The notes under the pieces: model-generated
The model's database searches: none
What the model was told of the DNA's origin: nothing
Seen by the model: the letters and a program-made list of their open reading frames with translations, nothing else
Position numbers and translations under genes: made by a program
NCBI GenBank assembly: GCA_015063125.1
Contig: SUTB01000001.1
Span: 310,001 to 374,000, forward strand
DNA from: Thermoplasmata archaeon
GTDB lineage: Archaea > Thermoplasmatota > Thermoplasmata > Methanomassiliicoccales > Methanomethylophilaceae
Direction of reading: 5' to 3'
Length of the DNA stretch: 64,000 bases
In this document: piece by piece, positions 36,871 through 44,429 of the stretch
Position numbering within the stretch: position 1 is the first letter of the stretch
How the letters are laid out: every line of letters begins with the position of its first letter

Positions 36871-37686
36871 ATGATTTTCGTCTTCTCCGGGACAGGCAAC
36901 TCGTACCACGCGGCAAAGCGCATAGCAGCGGCTTTCAAGACCGACATGGTGGACATCGCAGCCGCAGTCAGATACAAGCGCAACTTCTACAATGCTGAGG
37001 GCGGCGATGTGGGATTCGTGTTCCCAACTTATTTCGCAGGTCTGCCGACGGTGATGGAGGAGTTCCTCCAGACAGTTGAGATCAGGAACCCTGGTTACGT
37101 GTACTGCATCTCCACCTGCGCAGGTGGATCCGGAAGGGCATGTGACCAGGCTCAGGAAGTCCTCGGCAAGAAGGTGAAGATCGATGCATGCTTCGATGTC
37201 CTGATGCCTGAGAACGCGGTGTTCTACGAGGATGTGCCCAGCAAGGAGGAGGCCAAGGAGATCAATGATGCAGCCGACAAGAAGATCGACAGCATCATAG
37301 AGTCCATCAGAAAGAAGGAGAAGGGCGATTTCCGCACGATGGCATCCCAAGAAGGCTTCGAGGAGGCCAGGGAGGCGTATGAGGCGCTCAGGGACACCGA
37401 GGGATTCTGGGTCGACGAGAACTGTATCGAGTGCAGGATATGCGAGAACGTATGTCCGGAGCAGGTCATCAAGGTATACCACAGGAAGCCTGTATGGGAC
37501 GAGGCGCAGTGTTCTTTGTGCATGAGCTGTCTCAACATGTGCCCCAAGAAGGCCCTTCACTTCGGTGAGAGCACAAAGGGACGCGGAAGATACTTCCACC
37601 CGGAGTACTACATGTGGAGCCTTGGGGTGAACCCGCCTTACAAGCATGAAGATTTCGAGAAGTATGATAACGGGATGAGGTACTGA
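36871..37686 (+). CDS. EFR1-type flavodoxin-ferredoxin protein
   Basis: A 271-residue electron-transfer protein. The N-terminal flavodoxin-like domain begins FVFSGTGNSYHAAKRIA, an FMN phosphate loop, and runs to about residue 165. The C-terminal part has two [4Fe-4S] motifs (CIECRICENVCP and CSLCMSCLNMCP). It probably links low-potential ferredoxin to flavin acceptors. It is divergent from fprA with an 88-bp shared promoter region. A TATA-like GGTTATATCC about 25 bp before the ATG gives a leaderless start. Partners are inferred from position. Confidence 0.88.
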   Translation: MIFVFSGTGNSYHAAKRIAAAFKTDMVDIAAAVRYKRNFYNAEGGDVGFVFPTYFAGLPTVMEEFLQTVEIRNPGYVYCISTCAGGSGRACDQAQEVLGKKVKIDACFDVLMPENAVFYEDVPSKEEAKEINDAADKKIDSIIESIRKKEKGDFRTMASQEGFEEAREAYEALRDTEGFWVDENCIECRICENVCPEQVIKVYHRKPVWDEAQCSLCMSCLNMCPKKALHFGESTKGRGRYFHPEYYMWSLGVNPPYKHEDFEKYDNGMRY

Positions 37687-37690
37687 TAGC

Positions 37691-38080
37691 ATGGCAGTCT
37701 TGGGATTCACAACGGTCGGAAGCTTGCTGAAGGACCAGTCAGAACTGGTCAAGGCCAAAGACATAGAGGCCTTCGGAGTCACGGTCATAGATGATGCCGA
37801 GGGAAAGCACGATGTCATCAAGACCAGCAACGCACAGCTCCACCTCTTTATGCAGCTCAAGAGGGGCAACGTCACCCACATGCTCTTCCAGTCTGCGGAG
37901 CAGGTCGACATCTTCTTCGCAAACATCGAGGCATACTACGGGAAGGAGAAGGCAGACGGCATCATGGAGAACGTGAAATACATGTCTCTGGGGGATGCAA
38001 GATCAGCGCTCGAGTCCCGCGGTATCAAGGACATAACCGACTCGCAGACCTTCGAAGATGCTGTTTCATCCGTAAATTAA
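37691..38080 (+). CDS. Conserved-looking hypothetical protein
   Basis: A 129-residue soluble protein with mixed alpha/beta composition (LGFTTVGSLLKDQSELVKAKDIEAFGVTVIDDA). It lies 4 bp after the EFR1-type gene and so is in the same operon. No cysteine, metal or nucleotide motif stands out and the family was not recognised. Operon position suggests an accessory role in the redox function, but nothing in the sequence proves it. Confidence 0.75.
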   Translation: MAVLGFTTVGSLLKDQSELVKAKDIEAFGVTVIDDAEGKHDVIKTSNAQLHLFMQLKRGNVTHMLFQSAEQVDIFFANIEAYYGKEKADGIMENVKYMSLGDARSALESRGIKDITDSQTFEDAVSSVN

Positions 38081-38132
38081 GTCAGTCAGATTATTAACCA
38101 GTAATTCCATTCAGGGTTCAGAGGTAATTCTA

Positions 38133-38612
38133 ATGGAAGTTATTGCCTACCAGGACAAGACAACTGCGATGATCTACTCAGCTCTGATGATCATCGTCGG
38201 TCTCTTGTTCGTTCTGAATAAGGATCTGGCCCTCTCCTGGGGATTCATCATCGCAGGAGTATTCCTGATCATTGCGGGAATCATCCCCATGGTTGCGGCC
38301 AAGAGCATCGATCTGATGGGACTCATCATGATCGTGCTTGGAATAATCTTGATTGCTGCTCCTCAACTCTTCGCAGGCATCACGGTTCTGCTCATCGGAA
38401 TCATCGCAATCCTGCTGGGAGTCGTGTGGATCTATGGTGCTTCTACCAACCCTGACGGCAAGGCAAGAACCATCGGCATCATCGTCGGTATCGTCATTCT
38501 CGTTGCAGGTATCGCAACCTTCATGGGCAATGACTTCGTGTTCATCGTCTTCGGTATCCTGCTTATCGTTGCAGGTATCATGAACATTGCCGGTGTGACA
38601 AAGAGCAGTTGA
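38133..38612 (+). CDS. Small multispanning membrane protein (DUF308/HdeD-like)
   Basis: A 159-residue membrane protein with six hydrophobic helices in a repeated pattern (GLLFVLNKDLALSWGFIIAGVFLIIAGI, GIILIAAPQLFAGITVLLIGIIAILLG, GIATFMGNDFVFIVFGILLIVAGIM). The short paired helices with glycine turns resemble the DUF308/HdeD family. Function unknown; bacterial HdeD is linked to acid stress. It lies 52 bp after the previous gene and ends at a strong terminator. Confidence 0.75.
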   Translation: MEVIAYQDKTTAMIYSALMIIVGLLFVLNKDLALSWGFIIAGVFLIIAGIIPMVAAKSIDLMGLIMIVLGIILIAAPQLFAGITVLLIGIIAILLGVVWIYGASTNPDGKARTIGIIVGIVILVAGIATFMGNDFVFIVFGILLIVAGIMNIAGVTKSS

Positions 38613-38620
38613 AATCCTTT

Positions 38621-38650
38621 ACCGGCCCAACGGCCGGTCATATCTTTTTT
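38621..38650 (+). terminator. Terminator after the membrane protein gene
   Basis: Hairpin ACCGGCC-CAAC-GGCCGGT (38621-38638) with a run of six T residues at 38645-38650, between convergent genes. Confidence 0.8.
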
Positions 38651-38661
38651 AGAATCGGATT

Positions 38662-39546
38662 TCAAAAGAACAGGCGCTCTATGAGACCTTTGAGCCCATT
38701 GTCGTAATGCCTAGGAGTGAATTCGACTCCAGTGGCGCCCTCTTTATCTTTGATCTTCTTGAGCAGCCCATCTTCATAGGTCTGCTGCCTTGCGATGTGT
38801 AGGTTCATCGTATGGATGGACCAGACGGCAAAAATGAATGCATAGATGGTGAGGGTCACCACTATGAGTATGAGGTGGGGCCAGAGCTTTCTGTGCTTAA
38901 TGCCGGTCTCCATCGGTTCCACTTCAAGATCGTACTTCATCAATTCCGACCATACGGTTGTGTATTCGCACTGCAGACGGTCATGCTTGCGGATACAGAC
39001 GAATACGTAGGATCCCCCGATGCAGAGCAGTATCGTTACGGAGAAGGAGATTATGCTGGAAGCCGTCGCGACCACTTCTGTAGTCAAAGAATTGATGCTG
39101 AGGAAGAATGCCTGGAGGGAGTTGATTACCAGTATGAGGAGGAACAATGCACCGAAGGCCCTGGAGAGCACTTCTGCCTTGTTGTTGACCATCTCCTCGC
39201 TGATTTCTTCCAGCCTGGCGGTTTCATGCCCGTAGGATTTCGCATATTCCGTCAGGGACAGCGTCCATTCGGTATCACGCAGCTGGTGTTTGTAATAGCT
39301 TTCCACCATCCTGAAGACGACAAACGCCTCCAGGATGCCCAAGAACAGGATGATTCCTACAAGATCATTACCGTCTATCACGATGTCTCCGACATCCAGC
39401 AGGATCAATAAAAGAAGTAGGAAACCGATGACGGACATAGGAACGATGGCGACAACCAGAAATACGCTACCTACACGCATGATCTTGTCTTTCTCGGTAC
39501 GCCTCATGATGCAGGTAAGGAATCTGTCAGCGGCCTCGTTTCCCAT
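38662..39546 (-). CDS. Unrecognised membrane protein
   Basis: A 294-residue protein with about five membrane helices: two near residues 28-75, two near 128-180 and one near 222-245. A charged loop lies between (TEYAKSYGHETARLEEISEEMVNNKAEVL), and there is a soluble C-terminal tail. No family was recognised. It is divergent from another membrane protein across a 38-44-bp gap holding a perfect 16-bp palindrome, so the two are probably co-regulated. Confidence 0.7.
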   Translation of the reverse strand: MGNEAADRFLTCIMRRTEKDKIMRVGSVFLVVAIVPMSVIGFLLLLLILLDVGDIVIDGNDLVGIILFLGILEAFVVFRMVESYYKHQLRDTEWTLSLTEYAKSYGHETARLEEISEEMVNNKAEVLSRAFGALFLLILVINSLQAFFLSINSLTTEVVATASSIISFSVTILLCIGGSYVFVCIRKHDRLQCEYTTVWSELMKYDLEVEPMETGIKHRKLWPHLILIVVTLTIYAFIFAVWSIHTMNLHIARQQTYEDGLLKKIKDKEGATGVEFTPRHYDNGLKGLIERLFF

Positions 39547-39559
39547 ATTCGAGCAATCG

Positions 39560-39575
39560 TTTTTATCGATAAAAA
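39560..39575. promoter_or_regulatory. Palindrome in a divergent promoter
   Basis: Perfect 16-bp palindrome TTTTTATCGATAAAAA placed 13 bp from the minus-strand start and 15 bp from the plus-strand start. AT-rich arms could serve as TATA elements for both genes, making this a symmetric bidirectional promoter or operator. Confidence 0.5.
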
Positions 39576-39590
39576 TAATTCGTAGTGACG

Positions 39591-40151
39591 ATGTTCAGTC
39601 TCGAGAGCAAGGATGAAAAAAGGCTCAGAAGCATGAAGCCACCAAAGATTCTGTTCTTCAGTCAGCTGTTGCTGTTCCTCATCCTGTTCCGTTACGCTAT
39701 CAACTTCCTGTTCATCACGTATCCTGAGGATGTCGGGATGTTCAAGCTGATCCTCAATTTCCTGAACATAGGATATATGACGATCATGGGAATTCTGGCG
39801 GTTGAAGCGCTCCTAGGATTGACATCGGCGAAGCCCCAGTCTTGGCGTAAGGTTGTCAGATCGGCATTGATCATGACGCTGAGCGCGATATTCGTAGAGG
39901 TCCTGAAATACTTCGAATTGTACATGTCCTCATTAAATTTCGGTCTGCTGATTTCCGTAGCAATGACGGTGATGGTGCTGCTGATAATGTTCCTCCCGCA
40001 TGTCAGGAGATTCTACATACCGTCAGAGATGGATGTCCCTCCAGTGAAGGATTGGATCATGTTCATCTTCGATAGGCCGATCGTCACCGCCGAGACATAC
40101 AGATTCACATACGATGGGGATCAGAGAGCAGAGGCTGAATCGGAACAATGA
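39591..40151 (+). CDS. Unrecognised membrane protein
   Basis: About 186 residues with four hydrophobic helices (ILFFSQLLLFLILFRYAINFLF, FLNIGYMTIMGILAVEALLGL, LIMTLSAIFVEVLKYFELY, LLISVAMTVMVLLIMFLP) and a short acidic C-terminal tail. A GTG at 39585 is in frame, but the ATG at 39591 is chosen. Function unknown. The divergent gene at 38662-39546 is also a membrane protein of unknown function, so they may act together. Confidence 0.7.
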   Translation: MFSLESKDEKRLRSMKPPKILFFSQLLLFLILFRYAINFLFITYPEDVGMFKLILNFLNIGYMTIMGILAVEALLGLTSAKPQSWRKVVRSALIMTLSAIFVEVLKYFELYMSSLNFGLLISVAMTVMVLLIMFLPHVRRFYIPSEMDVPPVKDWIMFIFDRPIVTAETYRFTYDGDQRAEAESEQ

Positions 40152-40201
40152 TCTGTTCAGATCATGAGGTCTGATGATAGAAAGACCGGCCTTATGGCCG
40201 G
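40148..40201 (+). terminator. Paired hairpins after the membrane protein gene
   Basis: ATGATCTG-TT-CAGATCAT (40148-40165) overlaps the stop codon, and CCGGCC-TTAT-GGCCGG (40186-40201) follows. No T run follows, so termination is likely but not certain. This marks the end of the housekeeping region. Confidence 0.5.
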
Positions 40202-40295
40202 AAGATGATCATTTCTGATCGTTTATCAGGATGATGTGTAATGCGAACACCGTCTGAACTGAACTGCCGTCGACTCAACTTCCAGAGTTGAGACG

Positions 40296-40634
40296 ATGGG
40301 ACAGACACATGTCGAATTTAGAAAGAGAGTACAGCTGAACGAATACAGGGCCGACCACGATGAACAGGAAAACGTTACATTCGTGGGAGGGTTCTCACAG
40401 GACCGTCCTCTGCCAGAGGACAATTCCGCCTTCTTCTTCGATCCTGCACCGAATGTTTTCGAAGCGGAATCATTCGCAACTGAGAGCGCCAGCGTTCTTA
40501 CCACACGGCTCTTTATGGTCTTCGGGGCATTCGACCTCGTATCCGTCTCTGCCGATGAATGGTCGGTGGAGAGGCCTGGGGAGATCCTCGGAAAGGTGAA
40601 GGTCTATTGCCGTGCAAGTGGGGTAACCGCATGA
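40296..40634 (+). CDS. Small hypothetical protein
   Basis: A possible 112-residue protein (MGQTHVEFRKRVQLNEYRADHDEQ...). The composition looks protein-like, with acidic and aromatic residues mixed, and it ends 178 bp before the HTH gene. An antisense frame of 92 codons (40226-40504) overlaps it but is serine- and cysteine-heavy and looks like a shadow. No family recognised. It may be a remnant at the edge of the mobile region. Confidence 0.4.
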   Translation: MGQTHVEFRKRVQLNEYRADHDEQENVTFVGGFSQDRPLPEDNSAFFFDPAPNVFEAESFATESASVLTTRLFMVFGAFDLVSVSADEWSVERPGEILGKVKVYCRASGVTA

Positions 40635-40655
40635 TCGCCGGCAGGAAGCACCTGT

Positions 40656-40779
40656 TGGCACGCGTGCCATATACTACGTATATGGGCCGTCAGGCGAAGC
40701 ACCCCCTGGTTCCCGTGCCAAAGACCCCTGCATTATACCTATGGTATAATGGTCGTAGAACGGTGGCACGCCTGTGCCA
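40656..40779 (+). promoter_or_regulatory. Cluster of palindromic operators before the HTH-PIN pair
   Basis: Three inverted repeats: TGGCACGCGTGCCA (40656-40669), ATTATACC-TAT-GGTATAAT (40732-40750) and TGGCAC-GCCT-GTGCCA (40764-40779), plus a lone GTGCCA at 40715-40720. The repeated TGGCAC/GTGCCA half sites and the TATA-like central palindrome suggest binding by the downstream HTH protein and autoregulation, as in toxin-antitoxin operons. Confidence 0.6.
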
Positions 40780-40812
40780 AAAACATGGCATTTTGTTGGA
40801 TGTGTGGGGTCT

Positions 40813-41823
40813 ATGAGCAAGACCCGGACGAAGGTCACGCTGCAGATGAAGGACGAGCTCCACAAGCGCGTGCTGAAGCATGAGAAGGTCGAGGACATCG
40901 CCAAGAAGATCGGGGTGTCCAGACGCACAGGCTACAGGATCCTCAAAGAGCTCATCGATGAGGGGAAGATACAGAACATCGGATACACATCGCCGGGATT
41001 CTTCGTCTCCGCAGAGGACGACAAGGCACGGAGCACGGGGGGTGGTGCATACGGCACGGCACCCCTTGAGCACACCTTATCGGAAGCCCATCTCTCGGGG
41101 AGCTTCTACACGGCTGTCCTGAGGCAGGGCGATATGGAAGACATCCGCGATGCGAGGGGGTTCTGCTACGGATACTGGTCGAAGGATGTGAAGCATCCGA
41201 CCGGTTCAGACGAGTACTCCGCTGACATCAGGATATTCGATACTCCGGTGATCCTGCGCTATCGCAGAGGCAACCGCGGGAGCATGTCGGTGAGGATGAA
41301 CATCGGACGTATTGCCTTGGATCCTTTGCAATACGACAGTTCCGAACAGGTCATCGACGTGTTCGTCCAGCGTGCCAAAGCCGTCTTCAACATCCTGGAG
41401 ATGCACGGCTGGTCCTTCTCCGAGGAGGTCAAGCTGAAGGGGAACATCCACTTTGCCTGGCCGGACCATCCTTGGGGGGAGTTCCTGGACAGAGTGTACA
41501 AGATGGCCGATGACCAGATTGTCGCAGACCATTCCAACGGGAAGCTGGAGGTGGAGATCGAGAACGGCGAGACGCCCGACGGATTATCGAACGCGCAGAT
41601 TCTCGCCCATGCCGGTGCGCATATCGAGGCCCTGCACCAGCAGGAGACGGATAATTCCCTATCCATCTACACATTGCAGGAGCTGGCCAGGCAGAACGCC
41701 GTACTTTTCCAGGAGATCCTCGAGAACCAGAAGCTGATCGGGCAGATATTCATCGAGCAGCAGACGCCCAAGGCGCCGGCCACGTACGATTTCGTCAAGG
41801 GGAAGCTGGAGGGATACCAATGA
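40813..41823 (+). CDS. Helix-turn-helix protein paired with a PIN-domain gene
   Basis: About 336 residues. The first 60 form a helix-turn-helix (KVEDIAKKIGVSRRTGYRILKELIDEGKIQNIGY), like a winged helix with wing. The middle part is beta-rich and unrecognised; the C-terminal 70 residues are helical (LQELARQNAVLFQEILENQKLIGQIF). The ORF is open from 40774, but the ATG at 40813 starts the basic N-terminus. The stop overlaps the PIN gene start by 4 nt. Upstream palindromes suggest it represses its own operon. It could be the antitoxin/regulator of the pair. Confidence 0.7.
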   Translation: MSKTRTKVTLQMKDELHKRVLKHEKVEDIAKKIGVSRRTGYRILKELIDEGKIQNIGYTSPGFFVSAEDDKARSTGGGAYGTAPLEHTLSEAHLSGSFYTAVLRQGDMEDIRDARGFCYGYWSKDVKHPTGSDEYSADIRIFDTPVILRYRRGNRGSMSVRMNIGRIALDPLQYDSSEQVIDVFVQRAKAVFNILEMHGWSFSEEVKLKGNIHFAWPDHPWGEFLDRVYKMADDQIVADHSNGKLEVEIENGETPDGLSNAQILAHAGAHIEALHQQETDNSLSIYTLQELARQNAVLFQEILENQKLIGQIFIEQQTPKAPATYDFVKGKLEGYQ

Positions 41824-42323
41824 CCCCGGGAAGAAGAGTCACGCTCGACACATGCGTACTGATATCCTATATCATTTCGAAGAAGGACGGTTCGGTCGTC
41901 AAGAAGGTCGTGAACAAGGCCAAGGAGGACGATGAGCTGATGATCACGGATATAATCCGTGACGAGCTTCTCAAGTATCCCGAAAAGAAAGGCTCCAGAT
42001 TGGGGAAGAAAGACATCGAGGATGCCCTGAAGAGGCTGGATGTCCCGATAATGGTGGTGGGTCCGTCGCCCTCTCTGGAGGAGCTGGTGGAAAGATACAG
42101 TATCCGCGACGTGGCCGATCTGCCGATCCTGTATTCGGTGGACCTGTCCCGCTCCACGATACTGGTCACATATGACGATGATTTCTTCGACGGTTCCGTT
42201 CAGGGCGTGGAGGCGGAGATAATGGATCCCCTGGCGTATCTGCGCGAGGACGATATCTGCTCCGGCAGGTTCGTTCCTAAGAACGGAAAGACCGGAAGGA
42301 TCGTGAAGTCGAGGAGGTCCTGA
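41820..42323 (+). CDS. PIN-domain ribonuclease-like protein
   Basis: A 167-residue PIN-domain protein. The first conserved acid is D10 in VTLDTCVLISYII; further acids lie in MITDIIRDELLKYP and in DVADLPILYSVDLSRSTILVTYDDDFFD (late D-x-D cluster). PIN proteins cleave RNA and often act as VapC-like toxins. ATGA overlap with the HTH gene supports a two-gene module. It is longer than typical VapC (~130), with a basic C-terminal tail (PKNGKTGRIVKSRRS). Toxin activity is inferred. Confidence 0.8.
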   Translation: MTPGRRVTLDTCVLISYIISKKDGSVVKKVVNKAKEDDELMITDIIRDELLKYPEKKGSRLGKKDIEDALKRLDVPIMVVGPSPSLEELVERYSIRDVADLPILYSVDLSRSTILVTYDDDFFDGSVQGVEAEIMDPLAYLREDDICSGRFVPKNGKTGRIVKSRRS

Positions 42324-42324
42324 T

Positions 42325-42606
42325 ATGTTTATATCGTTGGAGGACCTCACATACAGTGACCGTGGCGAAACATCCATTCCTGGATGTCACGCCATACGGA
42401 GAACGGCGGCTCCGCGTCACGGCCACTTCTACGATTCATTGACCTCGGACGCGGTTATTAATACTCGTATATCGGGTGGCGATCCGTACCGCATTGGTCT
42501 TGGGACGTATGTGCCCTTGATGTTCGACCCTACAGGCGGAGGAGCGTGGTGCGCCGCCCTTTGCGGTACGCTTCTTCTTCAATCATCTGATGGGGTGCTC
42601 CCATGA
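42325..42606 (+). CDS. Doubtful small ORF before the overlapping gene chain
   Basis: A 93-codon frame beginning 1 nt after the PIN stop and ending with a TGA that overlaps the next ATG by 4 nt, the same spacing as the following genes. Its sequence (MFISLEDLTYSDRGETSIPGCHAIRRTAAPRHG) is rich in Thr, Arg and Gly and has no recognised features. A TATA-like TTATTAATA at about 42453 suggests that the downstream chain may have its own promoter inside this stretch, so a shorter product from ATG 42520 or none is possible. Confidence 0.3.
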   Translation: MFISLEDLTYSDRGETSIPGCHAIRRTAAPRHGHFYDSLTSDAVINTRISGGDPYRIGLGTYVPLMFDPTGGGAWCAALCGTLLLQSSDGVLP

Positions 42607-42758
42607 AGCGGAGGGCCGAGAGGCTAACCCCGTTAACGGAGAAGCCCACCACGGAGTACAGGTGCGAGGAATGCGGATGCCTCTTCAGGACCATCCCGTT
42701 CCCCCCCTGCACCAAGCCGTTATGCGATGCTTGCATCTCGAGGAGGTGCTGGGAATGA
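42603..42758 (+). CDS. 51-residue zinc-ribbon protein
   Basis: A small basic protein with two CxxC pairs, CEECGC at residues 22-27 and CDAC near residue 42, forming a likely zinc ribbon. It opens a chain of four genes, each overlapping the next by exactly 4 nt (ATGA), that ends in a serine recombinase. Small zinc-ribbon proteins of this kind are typical of archaeal viruses and integrated elements. Its role may be DNA binding or assistance to the recombinase. Confidence 0.65.
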   Translation: MKRRAERLTPLTEKPTTEYRCEECGCLFRTIPFPPCTKPLCDACISRRCWE

Positions 42759-42913
42759 GCTATGTCTGCAAAGGATGCGATGTGCATTGCAGAAGGACGA
42801 GGGCACAGATGGAGGATATCGGTGTCCTGGGGCTGCATTCCGACGACATCACCGATATCATGTGCCCCAATGCCGGCTGGATGACACAGTTCTCGAAGGA
42901 GGTCGGGGAATGA
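42755..42913 (+). CDS. 52-residue cysteine-containing small protein
   Basis: MSYVCKGCDVHCRR... with CxxC and CxxxC-like spacings at the N-terminus and a lone cysteine later (DIMCPNAGW), possibly another small zinc-binding protein. It is held on both sides by 4-nt ATGA overlaps. A longer in-frame extension exists upstream but would run through the 51-residue gene and is not favoured. No family recognised. Confidence 0.6.
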   Translation: MSYVCKGCDVHCRRTRAQMEDIGVLGLHSDDITDIMCPNAGWMTQFSKEVGE

Positions 42914-43152
42914 TCGAGATCACCGTCGAAGGGGATCTGGAGGAATGCAGGCATGCGATCTACCAGCTGAGGCTGCTGTCCGATCTGCATATCAGCACGA
43001 TCTACGAACAGTGCATCCCTTCTAAGGTACGGGCGAGCTACTACGTCATTCTTGACGTGGTAGGGGATCCGAGATGGTCTCTGGAATCGCTGCCGGACCC
43101 GGACGGCTTCTTCAAAGCTGTCCATAGGTACTCATGGGGTGATTTGGAATGA
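42910..43152 (+). CDS. 80-residue hypothetical protein
   Basis: MIEITVEGDLEECRHAIYQLRLLSDLHISTIYEQC..., a compact alpha/beta sequence with no recognised motif. It is the third gene of the ATGA-overlap chain and directly precedes the recombinase, so it may be a recombination-directionality or accessory factor. That is inference from position only. Confidence 0.6.
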   Translation: MIEITVEGDLEECRHAIYQLRLLSDLHISTIYEQCIPSKVRASYYVILDVVGDPRWSLESLPDPDGFFKAVHRYSWGDLE

Positions 43153-43931
43153 ACGACGAGACTTACTCCGTAGTGCTGTATGCGAGAGTGTCAACTGACG
43201 ACAAGGGTCAGACCAACGAGACGCAGATCCGCGACATGAAGGCGTACTGCCAGAGGAACGGCTTCATCATAGCCGATAACGGCACAGCCATCTACCAGGA
43301 CGAGCAGACGGGGAAGAACGACAAGCGCCCGGGATTCAGGGAGATGAAGGGCCGGATATCCGAAGGGGACATCGACTATGTGATAGCGAGGAACCAGGAC
43401 AGGATATCGAGGGAGCCCGTCGATTATCAGAACTTCATCGACTATGCGAGGACGTTCAGGGTCAGGGTAAGGTATGTGGACAATTCGGCAACGCCGGAGA
43501 CGGTGGACGGAGTGATACTCGATTCCGTCCAATCCGGTTTGGCCAAGGCCGACAACATGAAGCGCTCATCGACTACCAAGAGCGGGATGATGACGGCGAA
43601 GCTCAACGGGGTGCACTGCGGCAGGCCCATCAGGTTCTGCTGGTCCGACGAGGTCGTGGCCAACAGCGCTAGGATCCGCACCGAGGGGAGAGGGAGGACT
43701 GTGATCCAATCCGTGGACACTGTGATGGACTTCGCCCGGCAGGGGATGCTGAGGTCGGAGACGTCGAAGGCGATCGGAGTATCCGAGATGACCCTCACGA
43801 GGGCCCTGCGCTCAAAAGGGATACTCGAGGAATTCGAGAGGATCTCTGCGGAAAACCGCTCAAAAGGGATACCGCTCAAAAGGGTTGTAGAAGACGGGGA
43901 AAACTCGCTCAAAAGGGAGGAGGAGATATAA
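43149..43931 (+). CDS. Serine recombinase (resolvase/invertase family)
   Basis: A 260-residue site-specific recombinase. The N-terminal catalytic domain has YARVSTDD with nucleophile Ser15, DEQTGKNDKRPGFREM and the arginine motif ARNQDRISR. A long helix links to a C-terminal helix-turn-helix (TSKAIGVSEMTLTRALRSKGI). It is resolvase-sized, not a large integrase. The 3' end of the gene contains four GCTCAAAAGGG repeats that are translated in two frames (see 43810-43979). It is the last of four ATGA-overlapping genes. Confidence 0.9.
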   Translation: MNDETYSVVLYARVSTDDKGQTNETQIRDMKAYCQRNGFIIADNGTAIYQDEQTGKNDKRPGFREMKGRISEGDIDYVIARNQDRISREPVDYQNFIDYARTFRVRVRYVDNSATPETVDGVILDSVQSGLAKADNMKRSSTTKSGMMTAKLNGVHCGRPIRFCWSDEVVANSARIRTEGRGRTVIQSVDTVMDFARQGMLRSETSKAIGVSEMTLTRALRSKGILEEFERISAENRSKGIPLKRVVEDGENSLKREEEI

Positions 43932-43979
43932 GGCTCAAAAGGGAACCCTATTGCGCGGGGAAGGAACCCTTTTGCGCCA
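43810..43979 (+). repeat. GCTCAAAAGGG repeat cluster in and after the recombinase gene
   Basis: Five exact direct copies of GCTCAAAAGGG at 43810-43820, 43858-43868, 43874-43884, 43907-43917 and 43933-43943. Two inverted variants follow, CCCTATTGCGC (from 43946) and CCCTTTTGCGCC (from 43967). Copies 1-2 are read as RSKG and copies 3-4 as LKR, in different frames, and copy 5 lies beyond the stop. The sequence is therefore probably conserved as DNA, for example as recombinase binding sites or a crossover site. Confidence 0.75.
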
Positions 43980-44001
43980 GGAGCTCGAACCTAGAGCCGC
44001 T

Positions 44002-44396
44002 GTGCATTGTCGCGATGCTCCTCATCGTCTTCCATCACGTGTTCTATTGGGGGGGATGAGCTGCCGGATTCGCCCGACCTCAATACGGCGGTGAATGCTA
44101 CCGAGAGGCTGGGGGGTAGGTTGGGGTATTGGCGTTCTTCCTCATCACCGGGCACTTCATGATTCTCCAGAAATTCACGGTGAGGAAGCTCGTGAGGATG
44201 GTGCTCGAGGGCGGATCTGCTGGTGTCGGTAATGTGCATGTTCCCGCTGTGCGCGGTAGGGTGCATGTTGCTGGGGTTCTCAGTGTGCATCGCCATAGAC
44301 AAGCTGAGGATAGCTCTGGTGTTCAATCCGTTGAAGGAGAGGATAAGCAAGATGACTGAGAAGGTGGAGAGGCATCTGGAGGAGGTGATGGGATAA
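44002..44396 (+). pseudogene. Remnant of a membrane acyltransferase (acyltransferase 3 family)
   Basis: Fragments in different plus-strand frames join into one family-like sequence. The first is AMLLIVFHHVFYWGG from 44002, with the typical HH motif, ending at a G7 run. The second is AFFLITGHFMILQKFTVRKLVRMVLE from about 44129, after a G6 run. The third is MCMFPLCAVGCMLLGFSVCIAIDKLRIALVFNPL... at 44232-44396, which looks like the C-terminal helix and tail. Frameshifts at G runs and missing middle helices mark it as a decayed O-acyltransferase of the OafA type. Sequencing errors in the G runs could account for two shifts but not for the lost length. Confidence 0.6.
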
Positions 44397-44429
44397 TCGG
44401 GGTGTCCCTCACGGAACACCCCTGTGGGT

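Noticed and set aside
40226-40504. Antisense 92-codon gene
   Set aside because: Rich in Ser, Cys and Thr without domain features; the plus-strand frame is more plausible.
44002-44396. Amber or readthrough explanation for the broken acyltransferase
   Set aside because: The breaks are changes of reading frame at G runs plus missing sequence, not single TAG codons in one frame.
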